Below the pieces are notes generated by a model. It did no database searches. It was not told where the DNA came from and saw only the letters and a list, made by a program, of their open reading frames with translations. From Chryseobacterium ureilyticum (GTDB lineage Bacteria; Bacteroidota; Bacteroidia; Flavobacteriales; Weeksellaceae): a stretch of DNA of 64,000 nt. Made by a program: the position numbers and the translations under genes. Where the stretch lies: positions 744,001 to 808,000 of the forward strand of contig NZ_FTOL01000001.1 of NCBI RefSeq assembly GCF_900156735.1, given 5' to 3'. Below, one piece after another: positions 16,068 to 25,312 of this stretch (positions are counted from its first letter, which is position 1; each line of letters begins with the position of its first letter).

Positions 16068-18053
16068 ATGACATTTCAAGAACAGATACAGCAGGGGATT
16101 CCTAATCAGCTGCCACAACCAAAACCATACGAAACGAATATCAATCATGCTCCGAAGCGTAAAGAAATTTTAGGTGAAGAAGAGAAAAAACTGGCATTAA
16201 AGAATGCTTTACGTTATTTCGATCCGAAGTTTCATGCAGAGTTAATCCCTGAATTTAAACAGGAATTAGAGGATTACGGAAGAATTTATATGTATCGTTT
16301 CCGTCCGGATTATGAGATGAAAGCGAGATCTATTGAAGATTATCCGGGAAAATCTGAGCAGGCAAAAGCTATTATGTTGATGATTCAGAACAATCTGGAT
16401 TATGCAGTAGCTCAACATCCTCATGAATTGATTACTTATGGTGGAAACGGAGCGGTTTTCTCTAACTGGGCGCAGTATCTGTTGACAATGAAATATCTGT
16501 CTGAAATGACCAATGAACAAACTTTGGTAATGTATTCCGGACACCCGATGGGATTATTCCCTTCTCACAAAGATGCACCAAGAGTTGTAGTAACAAACGG
16601 AATGATGATTCCAAACTATTCCAAACCGGATGATTGGGAGAAATTCAATGCACTTGGAGTGACTCAATACGGGCAGATGACGGCAGGAAGTTATATGTAT
16701 ATTGGTCCTCAGGGAATTGTTCACGGAACTACCATAACAGCTTTAAACGCCTTCAGAAAGATCAATAAAGAGCCAAAAGGAGGACTTTTCGTTACTTCAG
16801 GTTTAGGAGGAATGAGTGGAGCTCAACCCAAAGCGGGAAATATTGCCGGCTGTGTTACGGTATGTGCGGAAGTAAATCCAAAGATTACAAAAATCCGTCA
16901 TGATCAGAAGTGGGTAAATGAAATCTATGAAGATCTTGACGCATTAGTAAAGAGAGTAAGAGAAGCGCAGGAGAATAAAGAGACTGTTTCTTTAGCTTAT
17001 CTTGGAAATATTGTTGACGTTTGGGAAAAATTTGATCAGGAAGATTTAAGGATCGATATCGGTTCAGATCAGACTTCTCTACACAATCCTTGGGCTGGTG
17101 GATACTATCCGGTAGGACAAAGTTTCGAAGAATCCAATAAAATGATGGCTGAAGACCCTGAATTATTCAAAGAAAAAGTTCAGGAAACATTGAGAAGACA
17201 CGCTGCAGCGATCAATAAACATACAGAAAAAGGAACGTACTTCTTCGATTACGGAAATGCTTTCTTATTGGAAGCTTCCAGAGCCGGAGCAGATGTAATG
17301 GCAGATAATCCTACATTGGGAAGAGAGTTCAAATATCCTAGTTATGTTCAGGATATCATGGGACCTATGTGTTTTGATTACGGGTTCGGTCCGTTCCGTT
17401 GGGTATGTGCAAGCGGAAAAGCTGAGGATTTAAAGAAAACCGATGAAATCGCATGCGCTGTATTAGAGGAAATGATCAAAAACTCTCCTGAAGAGATCCA
17501 ACAGCAGATGAAGGATAATATTCAGTGGATTAAAGGGGCACAGGAAAATAAATTAGTTGTAGGTTCACAGGCAAGAATCCTTTATGCTGATGCAGAAGGA
17601 AGAATGAAGATTGCTGAAGCATTCAATAAAGCTATTAAAAACGGTGAAATTGGTCCTGTGGTATTAGGAAGAGATCACCATGATGTTTCAGGTACAGATT
17701 CTCCTTACAGAGAGACTTCCAATATCTATGATGGCTCAAGATTCACGGCAGATATGGCTATTCACAACGTTATCGGAGACAGTTTCCGTGGGGCTACCTG
17801 GGTTTCTATTCACAATGGTGGTGGAGTAGGCTGGGGAGAAGTAATCAACGGAGGTTTCGGAATGCTACTAGATGGAAGCGAAGATGCTGACAGAAGATTA
17901 AAATCTATGCTTTTCTGGGATGTAAACAATGGAATCTCAAGAAGAAGCTGGGCAAGAAATGAAGGGGCTATTTTCGCTATTAAAAGAGCAATGGAAGTAG
18001 AACCAAATTTAAAGGTAACCCTTCCTAATCTGGTAGACGAGAATTTATTATAA
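16068..18053 (+). CDS. hutU: Urocanate hydratase
   Basis: A 661-residue enzyme converting urocanate to imidazolonepropionate in histidine degradation, using tightly bound NAD+. Diagnostic stretches are LITYGGNGAVFSNWAQYLL, MYSGHPMGLFPSH, the NAD-binding FVTSGLGGMSGAQPKAGN, and the C-terminal HDVSGTDSPYRETSNI and ISIHNGGGVGWGEVINGG-type region. It is about 100 residues longer than the gammaproteobacterial form, as is usual in Bacteroidota. No hutH, hutI or hutG is next to it. A Crp/Fnr regulator follows 17 bases later. Confidence 0.97.
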   Translation: MTFQEQIQQGIPNQLPQPKPYETNINHAPKRKEILGEEEKKLALKNALRYFDPKFHAELIPEFKQELEDYGRIYMYRFRPDYEMKARSIEDYPGKSEQAKAIMLMIQNNLDYAVAQHPHELITYGGNGAVFSNWAQYLLTMKYLSEMTNEQTLVMYSGHPMGLFPSHKDAPRVVVTNGMMIPNYSKPDDWEKFNALGVTQYGQMTAGSYMYIGPQGIVHGTTITALNAFRKINKEPKGGLFVTSGLGGMSGAQPKAGNIAGCVTVCAEVNPKITKIRHDQKWVNEIYEDLDALVKRVREAQENKETVSLAYLGNIVDVWEKFDQEDLRIDIGSDQTSLHNPWAGGYYPVGQSFEESNKMMAEDPELFKEKVQETLRRHAAAINKHTEKGTYFFDYGNAFLLEASRAGADVMADNPTLGREFKYPSYVQDIMGPMCFDYGFGPFRWVCASGKAEDLKKTDEIACAVLEEMIKNSPEEIQQQMKDNIQWIKGAQENKLVVGSQARILYADAEGRMKIAEAFNKAIKNGEIGPVVLGRDHHDVSGTDSPYRETSNIYDGSRFTADMAIHNVIGDSFRGATWVSIHNGGGVGWGEVINGGFGMLLDGSEDADRRLKSMLFWDVNNGISRRSWARNEGAIFAIKRAMEVEPNLKVTLPNLVDENLL

Positions 18054-18070
18054 ACTTTAAAAAATCAGCA

Positions 18071-18613
18071 TTGGCAAGTATCAACAAAAAACTGTTTTCA
18101 CACCTCAATGTAGAGGATAGTGATCCTGTTTGGGGAAAATTTGCTGAGGTTGAGTTTTCAAAGAAAAACATATTCATGGACCATAAAGCCTATCTTCTTG
18201 AAGATGGGCTTGTCCGTAAATATTACATCAATAGCACATCAGACATCGATACTGAAGTTTGTGCAGAGTTTTACTTTCCCGGTGATATTTTTACTGTTGG
18301 CAAGAACGATTCGGAAGGCATTTACGAAGCTATAAGCAGTGGTTTAGCCTGGGAAATTACCTTAGATGAGGTAAAAGAAATGTTCATGATCAATCCCGAA
18401 TGCCGTTTTGTACAAAACTACTACCTAAGCAAAAAACTGAATGCCGCTATGAAGCGTGAAATGCTTTTGCTAAAAAACACACCACAGGATCTTTATGAAT
18501 ATCTTTTAGCCAATAAACCTCATTATATTCAGAATATACCTTTGAAATATCTTGCATCTTATATTGGTATTACTCCTATCTCTTTAAGCAGGATCAGAAA
18601 GAGGATTAGTTAA
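18071..18613 (+). CDS. Crp/Fnr-family transcriptional regulator with TTG start
   Basis: A 180-residue protein with an N-terminal cyclic-nucleotide-binding-type beta barrel (about residues 25-110, AYLLEDGLVRKYYINS... AEFYFPGDIFTVG) and a C-terminal helix-turn-helix, LKYLASYIGITPISLSRIRK. No canonical cAMP-binding R-x-A motif is visible, as in most Bacteroidota members. Upstream of TTG 18071 an in-frame TAA lies at 18059, and the first ATG would remove a third of the barrel, so TTG is the best start. It lies 17 bases after hutU and is probably co-transcribed. Confidence 0.85.
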   Translation: MASINKKLFSHLNVEDSDPVWGKFAEVEFSKKNIFMDHKAYLLEDGLVRKYYINSTSDIDTEVCAEFYFPGDIFTVGKNDSEGIYEAISSGLAWEITLDEVKEMFMINPECRFVQNYYLSKKLNAAMKREMLLLKNTPQDLYEYLLANKPHYIQNIPLKYLASYIGITPISLSRIRKRIS

Positions 18614-18931
18614 AGACTGGAAGCTACTAAGGTTATAGTAGATTATATTTCGTTTTTAATAGGAATGACTATCCTGTTTTATAAACGCAAAGTTTCAATT
18701 TTAACTACATATTATTTTAAGTGAGCAAAAAGTGAATCGATTTTTAATTGATTTGATGAAACGTGCCATTACCATTAGCTTAGTCAATGGCTTTGTCATA
18801 ACCTTTGCTTTCAGAAATTATACGACAATCATAAACCTCTATCTTCGCTCTTCTATCTTCCAACCTCAATTAATTAACTTTTGTTTATTGTCTTGCCTTC
18901 CGTAAGTCTTTTTCTTTGTGAAAAAAGAATT
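18614..18931. other. Intergenic stretch, no gene seen
   Basis: About 320 AT-rich bases. No open frame with a plausible product. TTTCTTTG just upstream of the MBL gene (about 18911-18918) is one mismatch from the -7 box. Confidence 0.4.
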
Positions 18932-19693
18932 ATGGAAATACAAAAACTAAACTGGGCAGGTCTAAAACTAACCTCTAACAACAAAACCATCTTAATAGAT
19001 GCAGTAGAAGATTTCTCCTATTACAAACCCGTTCTGGGAGATGCCGTAGAACAGGTTATCAAATTTTCAGATGATATACAAGCAGATTATATCCTGTTTA
19101 CTCATCTACATTTAGACCATTTCGATAAAGGAGTGATAAAAAAATGTCTGAAAAAAGAAGGTAAACTTATTGTATATTCAGAACTTGAGCCTTTTGTAAG
19201 AAAATATGTAGAAGATATTGAAATCATTGTTTTGAATTTAGATGAAACCTTTACGGAAAGCGGAATTACCTTCCAGCCTGTATTTGCAATGGATGGAGTA
19301 GGTGAAATACAATCCTCATGGATTGTGGAGGACAAAACTACCAAAGTTTTCCATGGTGGAGACACTATCTGGCACAATCAATTCTGGAAGCTTGGCAAGG
19401 AGAATGAAAATATAGACTATGCATTTTTACCCGTAAACGGAGTCGTAGTGAATTTTGAGATCATAGGTTTGGAATATAGTCCGATTCCTGCTTCTCTTGA
19501 TTTGAAGGAAGCCTTTGTAGCTGCTCATTTGCTTCATGCCAAAAAGCTGGTTCCTATACATTACGGATTGTTTGCTCATGAGAAATGCTATATCCCGCAA
19601 TTGTTTGATGAGAATGATCTAAAGCAAATTTCAGAGGAAGTGGAGCAAAACTATACAATACTGAAAGATGGTGCAATCTTGGCGGAATCTTAA
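18932..19693 (+). CDS. MBL-fold metallo-hydrolase (UlaG-like)
   Basis: About 253 residues starting MEIQKLNWAGLKLTSNNKTI. It has the metallo-beta-lactamase zinc motif FTHLHLDHFDKG (H-x-H-x-D-H), an acidic ligand in FHGGDTIWH and a late His in LVPIHYGLF, which together resemble UlaG/UPF0173 hydrolases. No signal peptide, so cytosolic. The substrate is unknown. The frame extends to 18881, but the conserved N terminus begins at 18932. It stands alone between long intergenic regions. Confidence 0.87.
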   Translation: MEIQKLNWAGLKLTSNNKTILIDAVEDFSYYKPVLGDAVEQVIKFSDDIQADYILFTHLHLDHFDKGVIKKCLKKEGKLIVYSELEPFVRKYVEDIEIIVLNLDETFTESGITFQPVFAMDGVGEIQSSWIVEDKTTKVFHGGDTIWHNQFWKLGKENENIDYAFLPVNGVVVNFEIIGLEYSPIPASLDLKEAFVAAHLLHAKKLVPIHYGLFAHEKCYIPQLFDENDLKQISEEVEQNYTILKDGAILAES

Positions 19694-19789
19694 ATATCTG
19701 AGTTTTGAATAATAACATTTAAAATATTCAATTTAGCCCGATCCTATTGATGACTGATTATGTTGAATACTTTTTCATTATGCTGGATT

Positions 19790-19932
19790 ATTGGACAATC
19801 ACAAAGGCGCAAAGATTTTTGATTTTTATGGTTCTTTAAGGCACAAGAAAATCTGAGATTTTCAGCAAGTATTACGCTGATTTTTTTAAGCCACGGATAC
19901 ACTAATAAATCATTTGTGCATTAGTGGCAAAT
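19790..19932. repeat. Interspersed degenerate repeat, copy 2
   Basis: Shares with 20975-21165 the blocks CGCAAAG, GGTGCAAGAAAATC (here GGCACAAGAAAATC), CAGCAAGTATTACGCTGA, TTTTTAAGCCAC and GTGCATTAGTGGCAA. Non-coding, downstream of the MBL gene. Confidence 0.72.
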
Positions 19933-19972
19933 CTAAAAACAGTATTTTTTTACCTGTTATTCTAAAGTTTAT

Positions 19973-19980
19973 TATTTTTG
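19973..19980 (+). promoter_or_regulatory. -7 box TATTTTTG for the TPR protein
   Basis: A TAnnTTTG match 32 bases before the ATG at 20013. It lies downstream of the longest possible start of this frame (19914), which argues for the shorter protein. Confidence 0.5.
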
Positions 19981-20012
19981 AAGCTTATAACAACTACCAA
20001 AGCACAATATGT

Positions 20013-20936
20013 ATGATGAATAAACTTGTTTTTATTTTTACTTTACTGTCAATTCTACAGGTTCGTTTTATCTGTGGTGTTAAAGACGGTCCACCCCCCA
20101 GTAGTAAAGATTTAGCTTATGAGGATATTACAAGTGAAGTTCCATATGAGCGTCAATTTTTAGACAAGGAGAAACTGGAAATATATCAGCATACGCAGAG
20201 GTATGAGTATCATCGAACAAAAGATTTGGACTTTCTGTCTAATAGAGGATATATCCTGATCGTTTTAGGAAAATACAGCGAAGCGATAAAGCAGCTTAAA
20301 GAAATTGAATCTATACAATCTGGCAGATACTCTACCTATTCCAATATGGGAACAGCCTTTGAAATGGCAGGCAATAATACGGAAGCAATTCAATGGATTG
20401 AAAAAGCTTTAAAAGCAGACCCTAAGGGACGTTTATCTTCAGAATGGATTCATATAAATATTCTGAAAACTCATATAAAGGGAGACCGTTATATCTCCTC
20501 GATGAATCTTATTGGACAAGATTTTGGAAATGAAGAATCCCCAAAGTCCAGCCTTACGCCGAATGAGCTTAAGACTCTCAAAATGCAACTTTATGACCAA
20601 GTGAAAGAAAGAATGGCTTTAGTAAAGCCCAAAGACAAAATCATAGCACAGCTTTTGTTTGATTTGGGAAATGTTACTTTTTTAGAGGGGAAGAAAAAAG
20701 ATGCGATGGAGGAATATCAGATGGCAAAAAAGTATGGCTTTGATGATCCTATTTTAAACAAAAGACTGTATCTATATCCTTCAGATCTGTTAAAGGTAGA
20801 TGAAAAAGAAGCGATTCACGCAGCAGATACCAAAGAATTTCGGGAGATAGTAATTGGTGTTTCTTTAGCTGCACTTTTGTTATCCGGGCTGATCATCTTT
20901 ATTTTCCGGAAGAAAGTTATTTTAATGCTTAAGTAA
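20013..20936 (+). CDS. TPR-repeat protein with C-terminal membrane helix
   Basis: About 307 residues. An N-terminal signal-like segment (MMNKLVFIFTLLSILQVRF) is followed by TPR-like helices: NRGYILIVLGKYSEAIKQLK, SNMGTAFEMAGNNTEAIQWI and FDLGNVTFLEGKKKDAMEEY. The end has a hydrophobic helix (IVIGVSLAALLLSGLIIFIF) with a basic tail, so the TPR domain probably faces the periplasm. Partners and function are unknown. It lies between two copies of the intergenic repeat. Confidence 0.75.
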   Translation: MMNKLVFIFTLLSILQVRFICGVKDGPPPSSKDLAYEDITSEVPYERQFLDKEKLEIYQHTQRYEYHRTKDLDFLSNRGYILIVLGKYSEAIKQLKEIESIQSGRYSTYSNMGTAFEMAGNNTEAIQWIEKALKADPKGRLSSEWIHINILKTHIKGDRYISSMNLIGQDFGNEESPKSSLTPNELKTLKMQLYDQVKERMALVKPKDKIIAQLLFDLGNVTFLEGKKKDAMEEYQMAKKYGFDDPILNKRLYLYPSDLLKVDEKEAIHAADTKEFREIVIGVSLAALLLSGLIIFIFRKKVILMLK

Positions 20937-20974
20937 AACAATTCGTGCATTCACTGATGTCTGTAGATTGTTTG

Positions 20975-21165
20975 GTTGGAAAAAATCGCAAGGACGCAAA
21001 GTTTTTTAAGTTTTATGATGCTTGAAGGTGCAAGAAAATCCAAAATTTCCAGCAAGTATTACGCTGAGGTTTTTAAGCCACTAATACACGAATGTTTATA
21101 CATTATCTATCTATAAATATATAATTGCCACCCATGCACTGTTAATTATTCGTGCATTGGTGGCG
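20975..21165. repeat. Interspersed degenerate repeat, copy 3
   Basis: Matches copy 2 in CGCAAAG, GGTGCAAGAAAATC, CAGCAAGTATTACGCTGA, TTTTTAAGCCAC and TTCGTGCATTGGTGGC. It fills the gap between the TPR gene and the convergent tpx gene. Confidence 0.72.
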
Positions 21166-21192
21166 ATTATTTTATTATTTGATATTAGAAGC

Positions 21193-21765
21193 TTAGCTTT
21201 TCACAGCCTGAATAGCTGCAGCATAGTTTGGTTCCTGAGAAATATCCGGTACTTGCTCTTCATAGATAATATTTCCGGAAGGATCAATCACTACAACAGC
21301 TCTGCTCAATAGACCTTTCATGGATGATTCTACCATCTCCACACCGTAATTCCAGCCGAAATCTGAACGGAAATCTGAAAGCATCACTACATTATCTATA
21401 CCCTCAGCACCACAAAATCTTTTTTGAGCAAAAGGTAAATCTTTGGAAACACAAAGAACAACCGTGTTGGGAAGATTTGCAGCCTCTTCATTGAAATGAT
21501 GTACAGAAGCTGAACAAACTCCTGTGTCTACGCTCGGGAAAATGTTTAGAATAACATATCTACCTTTGTAGGCGTCCAGCGTTTGGTCATTCATATTAAC
21601 GTCTGTAAGGGTAAATTTAGGCGCCGGTTTATTGATTGCCGGTAATTTGGAATAAGTACGTACTGGTTCCCCTTTAAGCAGGACAGTATTGGTGGCTTTA
21701 TTACTTTGAGCAAAACTAAATGCTGATAAGCAGAATAGTGTACTGAAAATTACTTTTGAAAACAT
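21193..21765 (-). CDS. Exported thiol peroxidase (Tpx-type peroxiredoxin)
   Basis: About 190 residues: a signal peptide (MFSKVIFSTLFCLSAFSFAQ) followed by a complete Tpx domain. The peroxidatic Cys is in FPSVDTGVCSAS (Cys84) and the resolving Cys in KRFCGAEGI (Cys118); the 34-residue spacing equals that of E. coli Tpx (61/95). It should reduce hydroperoxides in the periplasm, but a reductant there is not evident. A longer start at 21810 lies upstream of the -7 box at 21783-21790, so 21765 is preferred. A cytosolic paralogue lies at 36751. Confidence 0.9.
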   Translation of the reverse strand: MFSKVIFSTLFCLSAFSFAQSNKATNTVLLKGEPVRTYSKLPAINKPAPKFTLTDVNMNDQTLDAYKGRYVILNIFPSVDTGVCSASVHHFNEEAANLPNTVVLCVSKDLPFAQKRFCGAEGIDNVVMLSDFRSDFGWNYGVEMVESSMKGLLSRAVVVIDPSGNIIYEEQVPDISQEPNYAAAIQAVKS

Positions 21766-21782
21766 TGAAAATTTATTTTTAA

Positions 21783-21790
21783 CAAAATTA
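21783..21790 (-). promoter_or_regulatory. -7 box TAATTTTG for exported tpx
   Basis: On the minus strand, 17 bases before the ATG at 21765. It fixes the start downstream of the alternative at 21810. Confidence 0.55.
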
Positions 21791-21922
21791 TTCTTTTTTC
21801 GGTTAGCCACATTAATTTTAGTTCAAATAGCTTGTAAATAGAACAAATCTATTGAATCATTGTCCTGAAACTGAATTTTTCCCTCTACCTTTATTATTCA
21901 GAAAGTAGAGTTAAATTATTAA

Positions 21923-23563
21923 ATGAAAACACTTATGAATTCAGAAAACAAAGCATTGTTTCAAAACATTTTTAAAAGTGAAAGTGAAATTCCCGAAGAA
22001 TATAAAGTTCAAGAAATACATCAGAAAGTTTATCTTCTCAATGGAGAACTGATAGAGTGGAAGGGAGAAACTCAAAATATTTATTCCCCGGTTTGCATTC
22101 CTACAGAAAACGGACTGGAAAGGAAACTATTGGGCAGCATACCCAATATTGGTCCTGATGATGCAATGGAGGTATTGGATGCTTGTGTAAAGGCTTATGA
22201 TAACGGACTTGGAGAATGGCCAACGATGTCTGTAGAAGGCAGAATAAAGTGTATGCAGAAATTTGTTTATCTGATGATCCAGCAGCGTGATCTTGTCATT
22301 AAACTATTGATGTGGGAAATTGGAAAAACACTTGCCGACTCTACAAAGGAATTTGATCGTACGGTAGATTATATCAATCAGACTATAGATGCGCTTAAGG
22401 ATTTAGACAGAGAATCATCCCGCTTTCAACAGGCAGAAGGAACTATTGCACAGATCAGAAGAGCACCACTTGGAGTAGTACTGAGTATGGGACCTTTTAA
22501 TTATCCTTTAAACGAGATTTTTACTACTTTGATCCCAGCATTGATCATGGGGAATACCATTTTATTTAAACTCCCAAAACATGGGGTATTAGCACATTAT
22601 CCATTATTAAATGCTTTTAAAGAAGCTTTTCCGAAAGGAACTGTGAATACTTTATACGGTAAAGGTTCAGAAATAATTACTCCAATTATGGAAAGCGGAA
22701 AGATAAATGTACTCGCATTTATCGGTTCAAGTAAAGTAGCTAATGGATTGAAGAAATTACATCCGAAGGTAAACCGTTTAAGAGCAATTTTAAGTCTTGA
22801 TGCAAAAAATGCAGCGATTGTTACTAAAAATGCTAATCTAGATGTCGCTGTAAGTGAATGTATCTTAGGTGCTCTTTCTTTTAATGGACAACGTTGTACG
22901 GCTTTAAAACTGATTTTTGTTCAGAAAGAAATTGCTGAAGTATTTACTGCAAAGCTGAGTGAAGCCGTTTCTGCTTTAAAAGCAGGATTGCCATGGGAAA
23001 AAGATGTAAAAGTAACGCCGCTTCCGGAAGTGAATAAACCACCTTATCTGCAGGAATGTATTGAAGATGCATTGTCAAAAGGAGCATCTGTTTTGAATAA
23101 GGACGGTGGGTATACGGAAGAATCATTCGTGTTTCCAGCGGTTATTTATCCTGTAAACAGTGATATGAAACTGTATCATGAGGAGCAGTTTGGTCCGGTA
23201 ATCCCTGTGGTGCCTTTTGAAGATATTGATGAGCCTATAGAATATCAGGTGAATGCTTCACATGGGATGCAGGTAAGTATTTTCAGTGAAGATCCGGAAG
23301 AAGTGGCAAGGCTGATTGATCCGTTTGTGAATCTCGTAAGTCGTGTGAATATCAATTGCCAGGCACAACGTGGTCCGGATGTATTCCCATTTACGGGAAG
23401 AAAGGATAGTGCTGAAGGTACACTTTCTGTTTTTGATGCACTTCGCTCATTCTCAATTCGTTCTTTAGTTGCTGCAAAACTTACGGAATCTAATAAAACA
23501 TTATTAAATACTATTGTAAGAGATCATGATTCTAACTTTTTAAGCACAGATTATCTTTTCTAG
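21923..23563 (+). CDS. Aldehyde dehydrogenase, GapN-like (non-phosphorylating GAPDH family)
   Basis: A 546-residue aldehyde dehydrogenase-fold protein. GapN-like features are SMGPFNYPLNEIF, FNGQRCTALKLIF with catalytic Cys325, EEQFGPVIPVVPF and the C-terminal FPFTGRKDSAEGTLSVFDAL, a signature of NADP-dependent glyceraldehyde-3-phosphate dehydrogenases. The general-base Glu normally found 34 residues before the Cys (in L-E-L-G-G-K) is replaced: the sequence reads LSLDAKNAAIV with Ser291 at that place. It may act on glyceraldehyde 3-phosphate, but the missing Glu makes the reaction uncertain. Monocistronic, with a terminator. Confidence 0.85.
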   Translation: MKTLMNSENKALFQNIFKSESEIPEEYKVQEIHQKVYLLNGELIEWKGETQNIYSPVCIPTENGLERKLLGSIPNIGPDDAMEVLDACVKAYDNGLGEWPTMSVEGRIKCMQKFVYLMIQQRDLVIKLLMWEIGKTLADSTKEFDRTVDYINQTIDALKDLDRESSRFQQAEGTIAQIRRAPLGVVLSMGPFNYPLNEIFTTLIPALIMGNTILFKLPKHGVLAHYPLLNAFKEAFPKGTVNTLYGKGSEIITPIMESGKINVLAFIGSSKVANGLKKLHPKVNRLRAILSLDAKNAAIVTKNANLDVAVSECILGALSFNGQRCTALKLIFVQKEIAEVFTAKLSEAVSALKAGLPWEKDVKVTPLPEVNKPPYLQECIEDALSKGASVLNKDGGYTEESFVFPAVIYPVNSDMKLYHEEQFGPVIPVVPFEDIDEPIEYQVNASHGMQVSIFSEDPEEVARLIDPFVNLVSRVNINCQAQRGPDVFPFTGRKDSAEGTLSVFDALRSFSIRSLVAAKLTESNKTLLNTIVRDHDSNFLSTDYLF

Positions 23564-23595
23564 TATAAATCTCAAGCTGTATTTAACATAAAATA

Positions 23596-23635
23596 AAAAT
23601 CCTTAATTAACTTCGCTGTTCTTTAAGGATTTTTT
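23596..23635 (+). terminator. Terminator after the GapN-like gene
   Basis: An 11-bp stem AAAATCCTTAA / TTAAGGATTTT followed by T-rich sequence. Confidence 0.85.
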
Positions 23636-23721
23636 AATTTAAGGGCTGGAATTAGAATTTTTGTGTTATAATAAAGGTGAAACTTTTATAAAGTTTTGCC
23701 CAAAGGATTAGTGTGTAAATC

Positions 23722-24231
23722 ATGTCTGGATCGGAAAAAGAATTTTTAGCGAAAATTGAGAAGCACAAAGGTGTTATTTTCAAGATTTCTAAAATGTATA
23801 TGGATAACAAGGACGATCAGAATGATCTCTATCAGGAGATTATTTATCAAGCCTGGAAATCGTATGGCGATTTTCAGAGAAGGAGTGATTTTTCTACCTG
23901 GCTCTATAGAACTGCATTAAACACAGCGATTGTTTTCCTGCGAAGTGAAAAAAAACGTAGTTTTATACAGAATCAGAATATTGATGGATTGAATGCTAAG
24001 CAGGAACCTTATAATGATACGGATGATAAGAATATGAAGTTGATGTATGAAGCCATTCATCAATTGAGCCCTATTGATAAAGCTTTGATTTTTTTCTTTC
24101 TTGAGGATTTCCCGGGAAAGGAAATTGCCCGTCAGCTGGGAATTACGGAAGTGAATGCAAGAGTGAAGCTTAAAAGAGCAAAAGAACGATTGAAAGAAAT
24201 TATATCCAGGCAAACGGCAGGTTCAAATTAA
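23722..24231 (+). CDS. ECF RNA polymerase sigma factor (pair 1)
   Basis: A 169-residue sigma70-family factor with region 2 (DLYQEIIYQAWKSYGDFQRR, then DFSTWLYRTALNTAI) and region 4 (IHQLSPIDKALIFFFLEDF, then KEIARQLGITEVNARVKLKR). The DNA-binding helix is near residues 130-155. It lies 10 bases before a multi-spanning protein with a short cytosolic N terminus, a layout typical of ECF sigma factors with a membrane regulator. It is close in sequence to the sigma factor at 25313, so the pair has been duplicated. Confidence 0.95.
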   Translation: MSGSEKEFLAKIEKHKGVIFKISKMYMDNKDDQNDLYQEIIYQAWKSYGDFQRRSDFSTWLYRTALNTAIVFLRSEKKRSFIQNQNIDGLNAKQEPYNDTDDKNMKLMYEAIHQLSPIDKALIFFFLEDFPGKEIARQLGITEVNARVKLKRAKERLKEIISRQTAGSN

Positions 24232-24240
24232 CAGATAAAC

Positions 24241-25056
24241 ATGGAGTTAGAAAACTTTAAAGAACTTTGGAATAAAGATACAGGGTTAGATCAACCGGAG
24301 ATTTCCCTGGAGAAACAGCGTGATATTCATTCTCCGATTCAGATGCTGAAAATTAATATGAAGACTGAGTTCTGGCTCATGCTTGTTACTTTACCGTTGC
24401 TTCTTATCAGTGTTCCTTTTGCTTCTGCAGATTCCAATATCAAAACTATATCTGCATTTGTCACAGTTCTTACAGTGGGTTTTATAACATATTTTTATTC
24501 CCGGTTTCTTAAGCTTTATAAACTGCTTCAAAAAAATAGTATTAATACAAATTACGATCTGTTTAATCTTAAGACCCAACTTCTTATATCGAAAGAAATC
24601 TATATTTCCTACTACATTTCCTATATTCCGCTTGCTTTTCTACTATCTCTTATCAAGATCAATTTCCATTTTGATATAGAGTATAACTTAGCCATTTTCG
24701 GGATTAGCTTTTTGATTACTTTACTGTTGGTTTGTTTTATTATTAAATACTGGATCTATTATATGTATGGCAGGTATATAGATGATGTGATAAGTCTGGT
24801 AGATGAGTTAAATGGTTTGGAAGTAAAGCCTAAAGCTGAAAAGAAAAAAACTTGGTTTGAGAGGTCACAGAAGTTTTTCATGAATAAAATGGGTGTAAAA
24901 GGGAATATACTGAATACAGTTATTTGGTTTGTTTCGGTGTATATATTCATTATTTTATTTTTGACATTTGTTCTTTTAATCATTATCATCATTGGTGCAA
25001 AATTGGACTTTATTGATGTAGTAGGGTTGCAAAGAGCTTTAGATAGAGTGAATTAG
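24241..25056 (+). CDS. Membrane protein partnered with ECF sigma factor (pair 1)
   Basis: A 271-residue protein beginning MELENFKELWNKDT, with a cytosolic head of about 40 residues followed by about five hydrophobic segments. The head motif (LENFKELWN...PEISLEKQ...M) recurs in the product of 25833, which is the partner of the paralogous sigma factor. It may act as an anti-sigma factor, but the classical zinc-binding H-x3-C-x2-C motif is absent. It has an extra C-terminal membrane segment not found in the pair 2 protein. Confidence 0.75.
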   Translation: MELENFKELWNKDTGLDQPEISLEKQRDIHSPIQMLKINMKTEFWLMLVTLPLLLISVPFASADSNIKTISAFVTVLTVGFITYFYSRFLKLYKLLQKNSINTNYDLFNLKTQLLISKEIYISYYISYIPLAFLLSLIKINFHFDIEYNLAIFGISFLITLLLVCFIIKYWIYYMYGRYIDDVISLVDELNGLEVKPKAEKKKTWFERSQKFFMNKMGVKGNILNTVIWFVSVYIFIILFLTFVLLIIIIIGAKLDFIDVVGLQRALDRVN

Positions 25057-25087
25057 AATAATAAGAAGATATTTTTTAGATAATAAT

Positions 25088-25116
25088 AAAGCCGGACAAA
25101 TTTTTATCCGGCTTTT
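25088..25116 (+). terminator. Terminator of sigma pair 1
   Basis: A perfect stem AAAGCCGGA / TCCGGCTTT with a ten-base loop and a T run. Confidence 0.88.
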
Positions 25117-25219
25117 TAATGAAATAATGTAACATTTTCCATTTTTCTCTACTAACTACAAAAATTATTTCGACTTGTACTATTCTAAAAAATAGTAAAA
25201 ACTCAAAACACAATGAGGG

Positions 25220-25248
25220 CCTGACAGTATTTTCTGTTGGGTTTTTTT
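25220..25248 (+). terminator. Second terminator-like hairpin upstream of sigma pair 2
   Basis: An 8-bp stem CCTGACAG / CTGTTGGG (two G-T pairs) with a six-base loop and a run of seven T. It sits between the pair 1 terminator and the pair 2 sigma gene and ends about 65 bases before its ATG. It could attenuate the pair 2 transcript or end a short RNA. Confidence 0.6.
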
Positions 25249-25312
25249 ATTTTTTTCAAATATTCTGTAACATTTTTTTTAAACGAAAACTAACTCTATA
25301 GAGTAACAAGCT

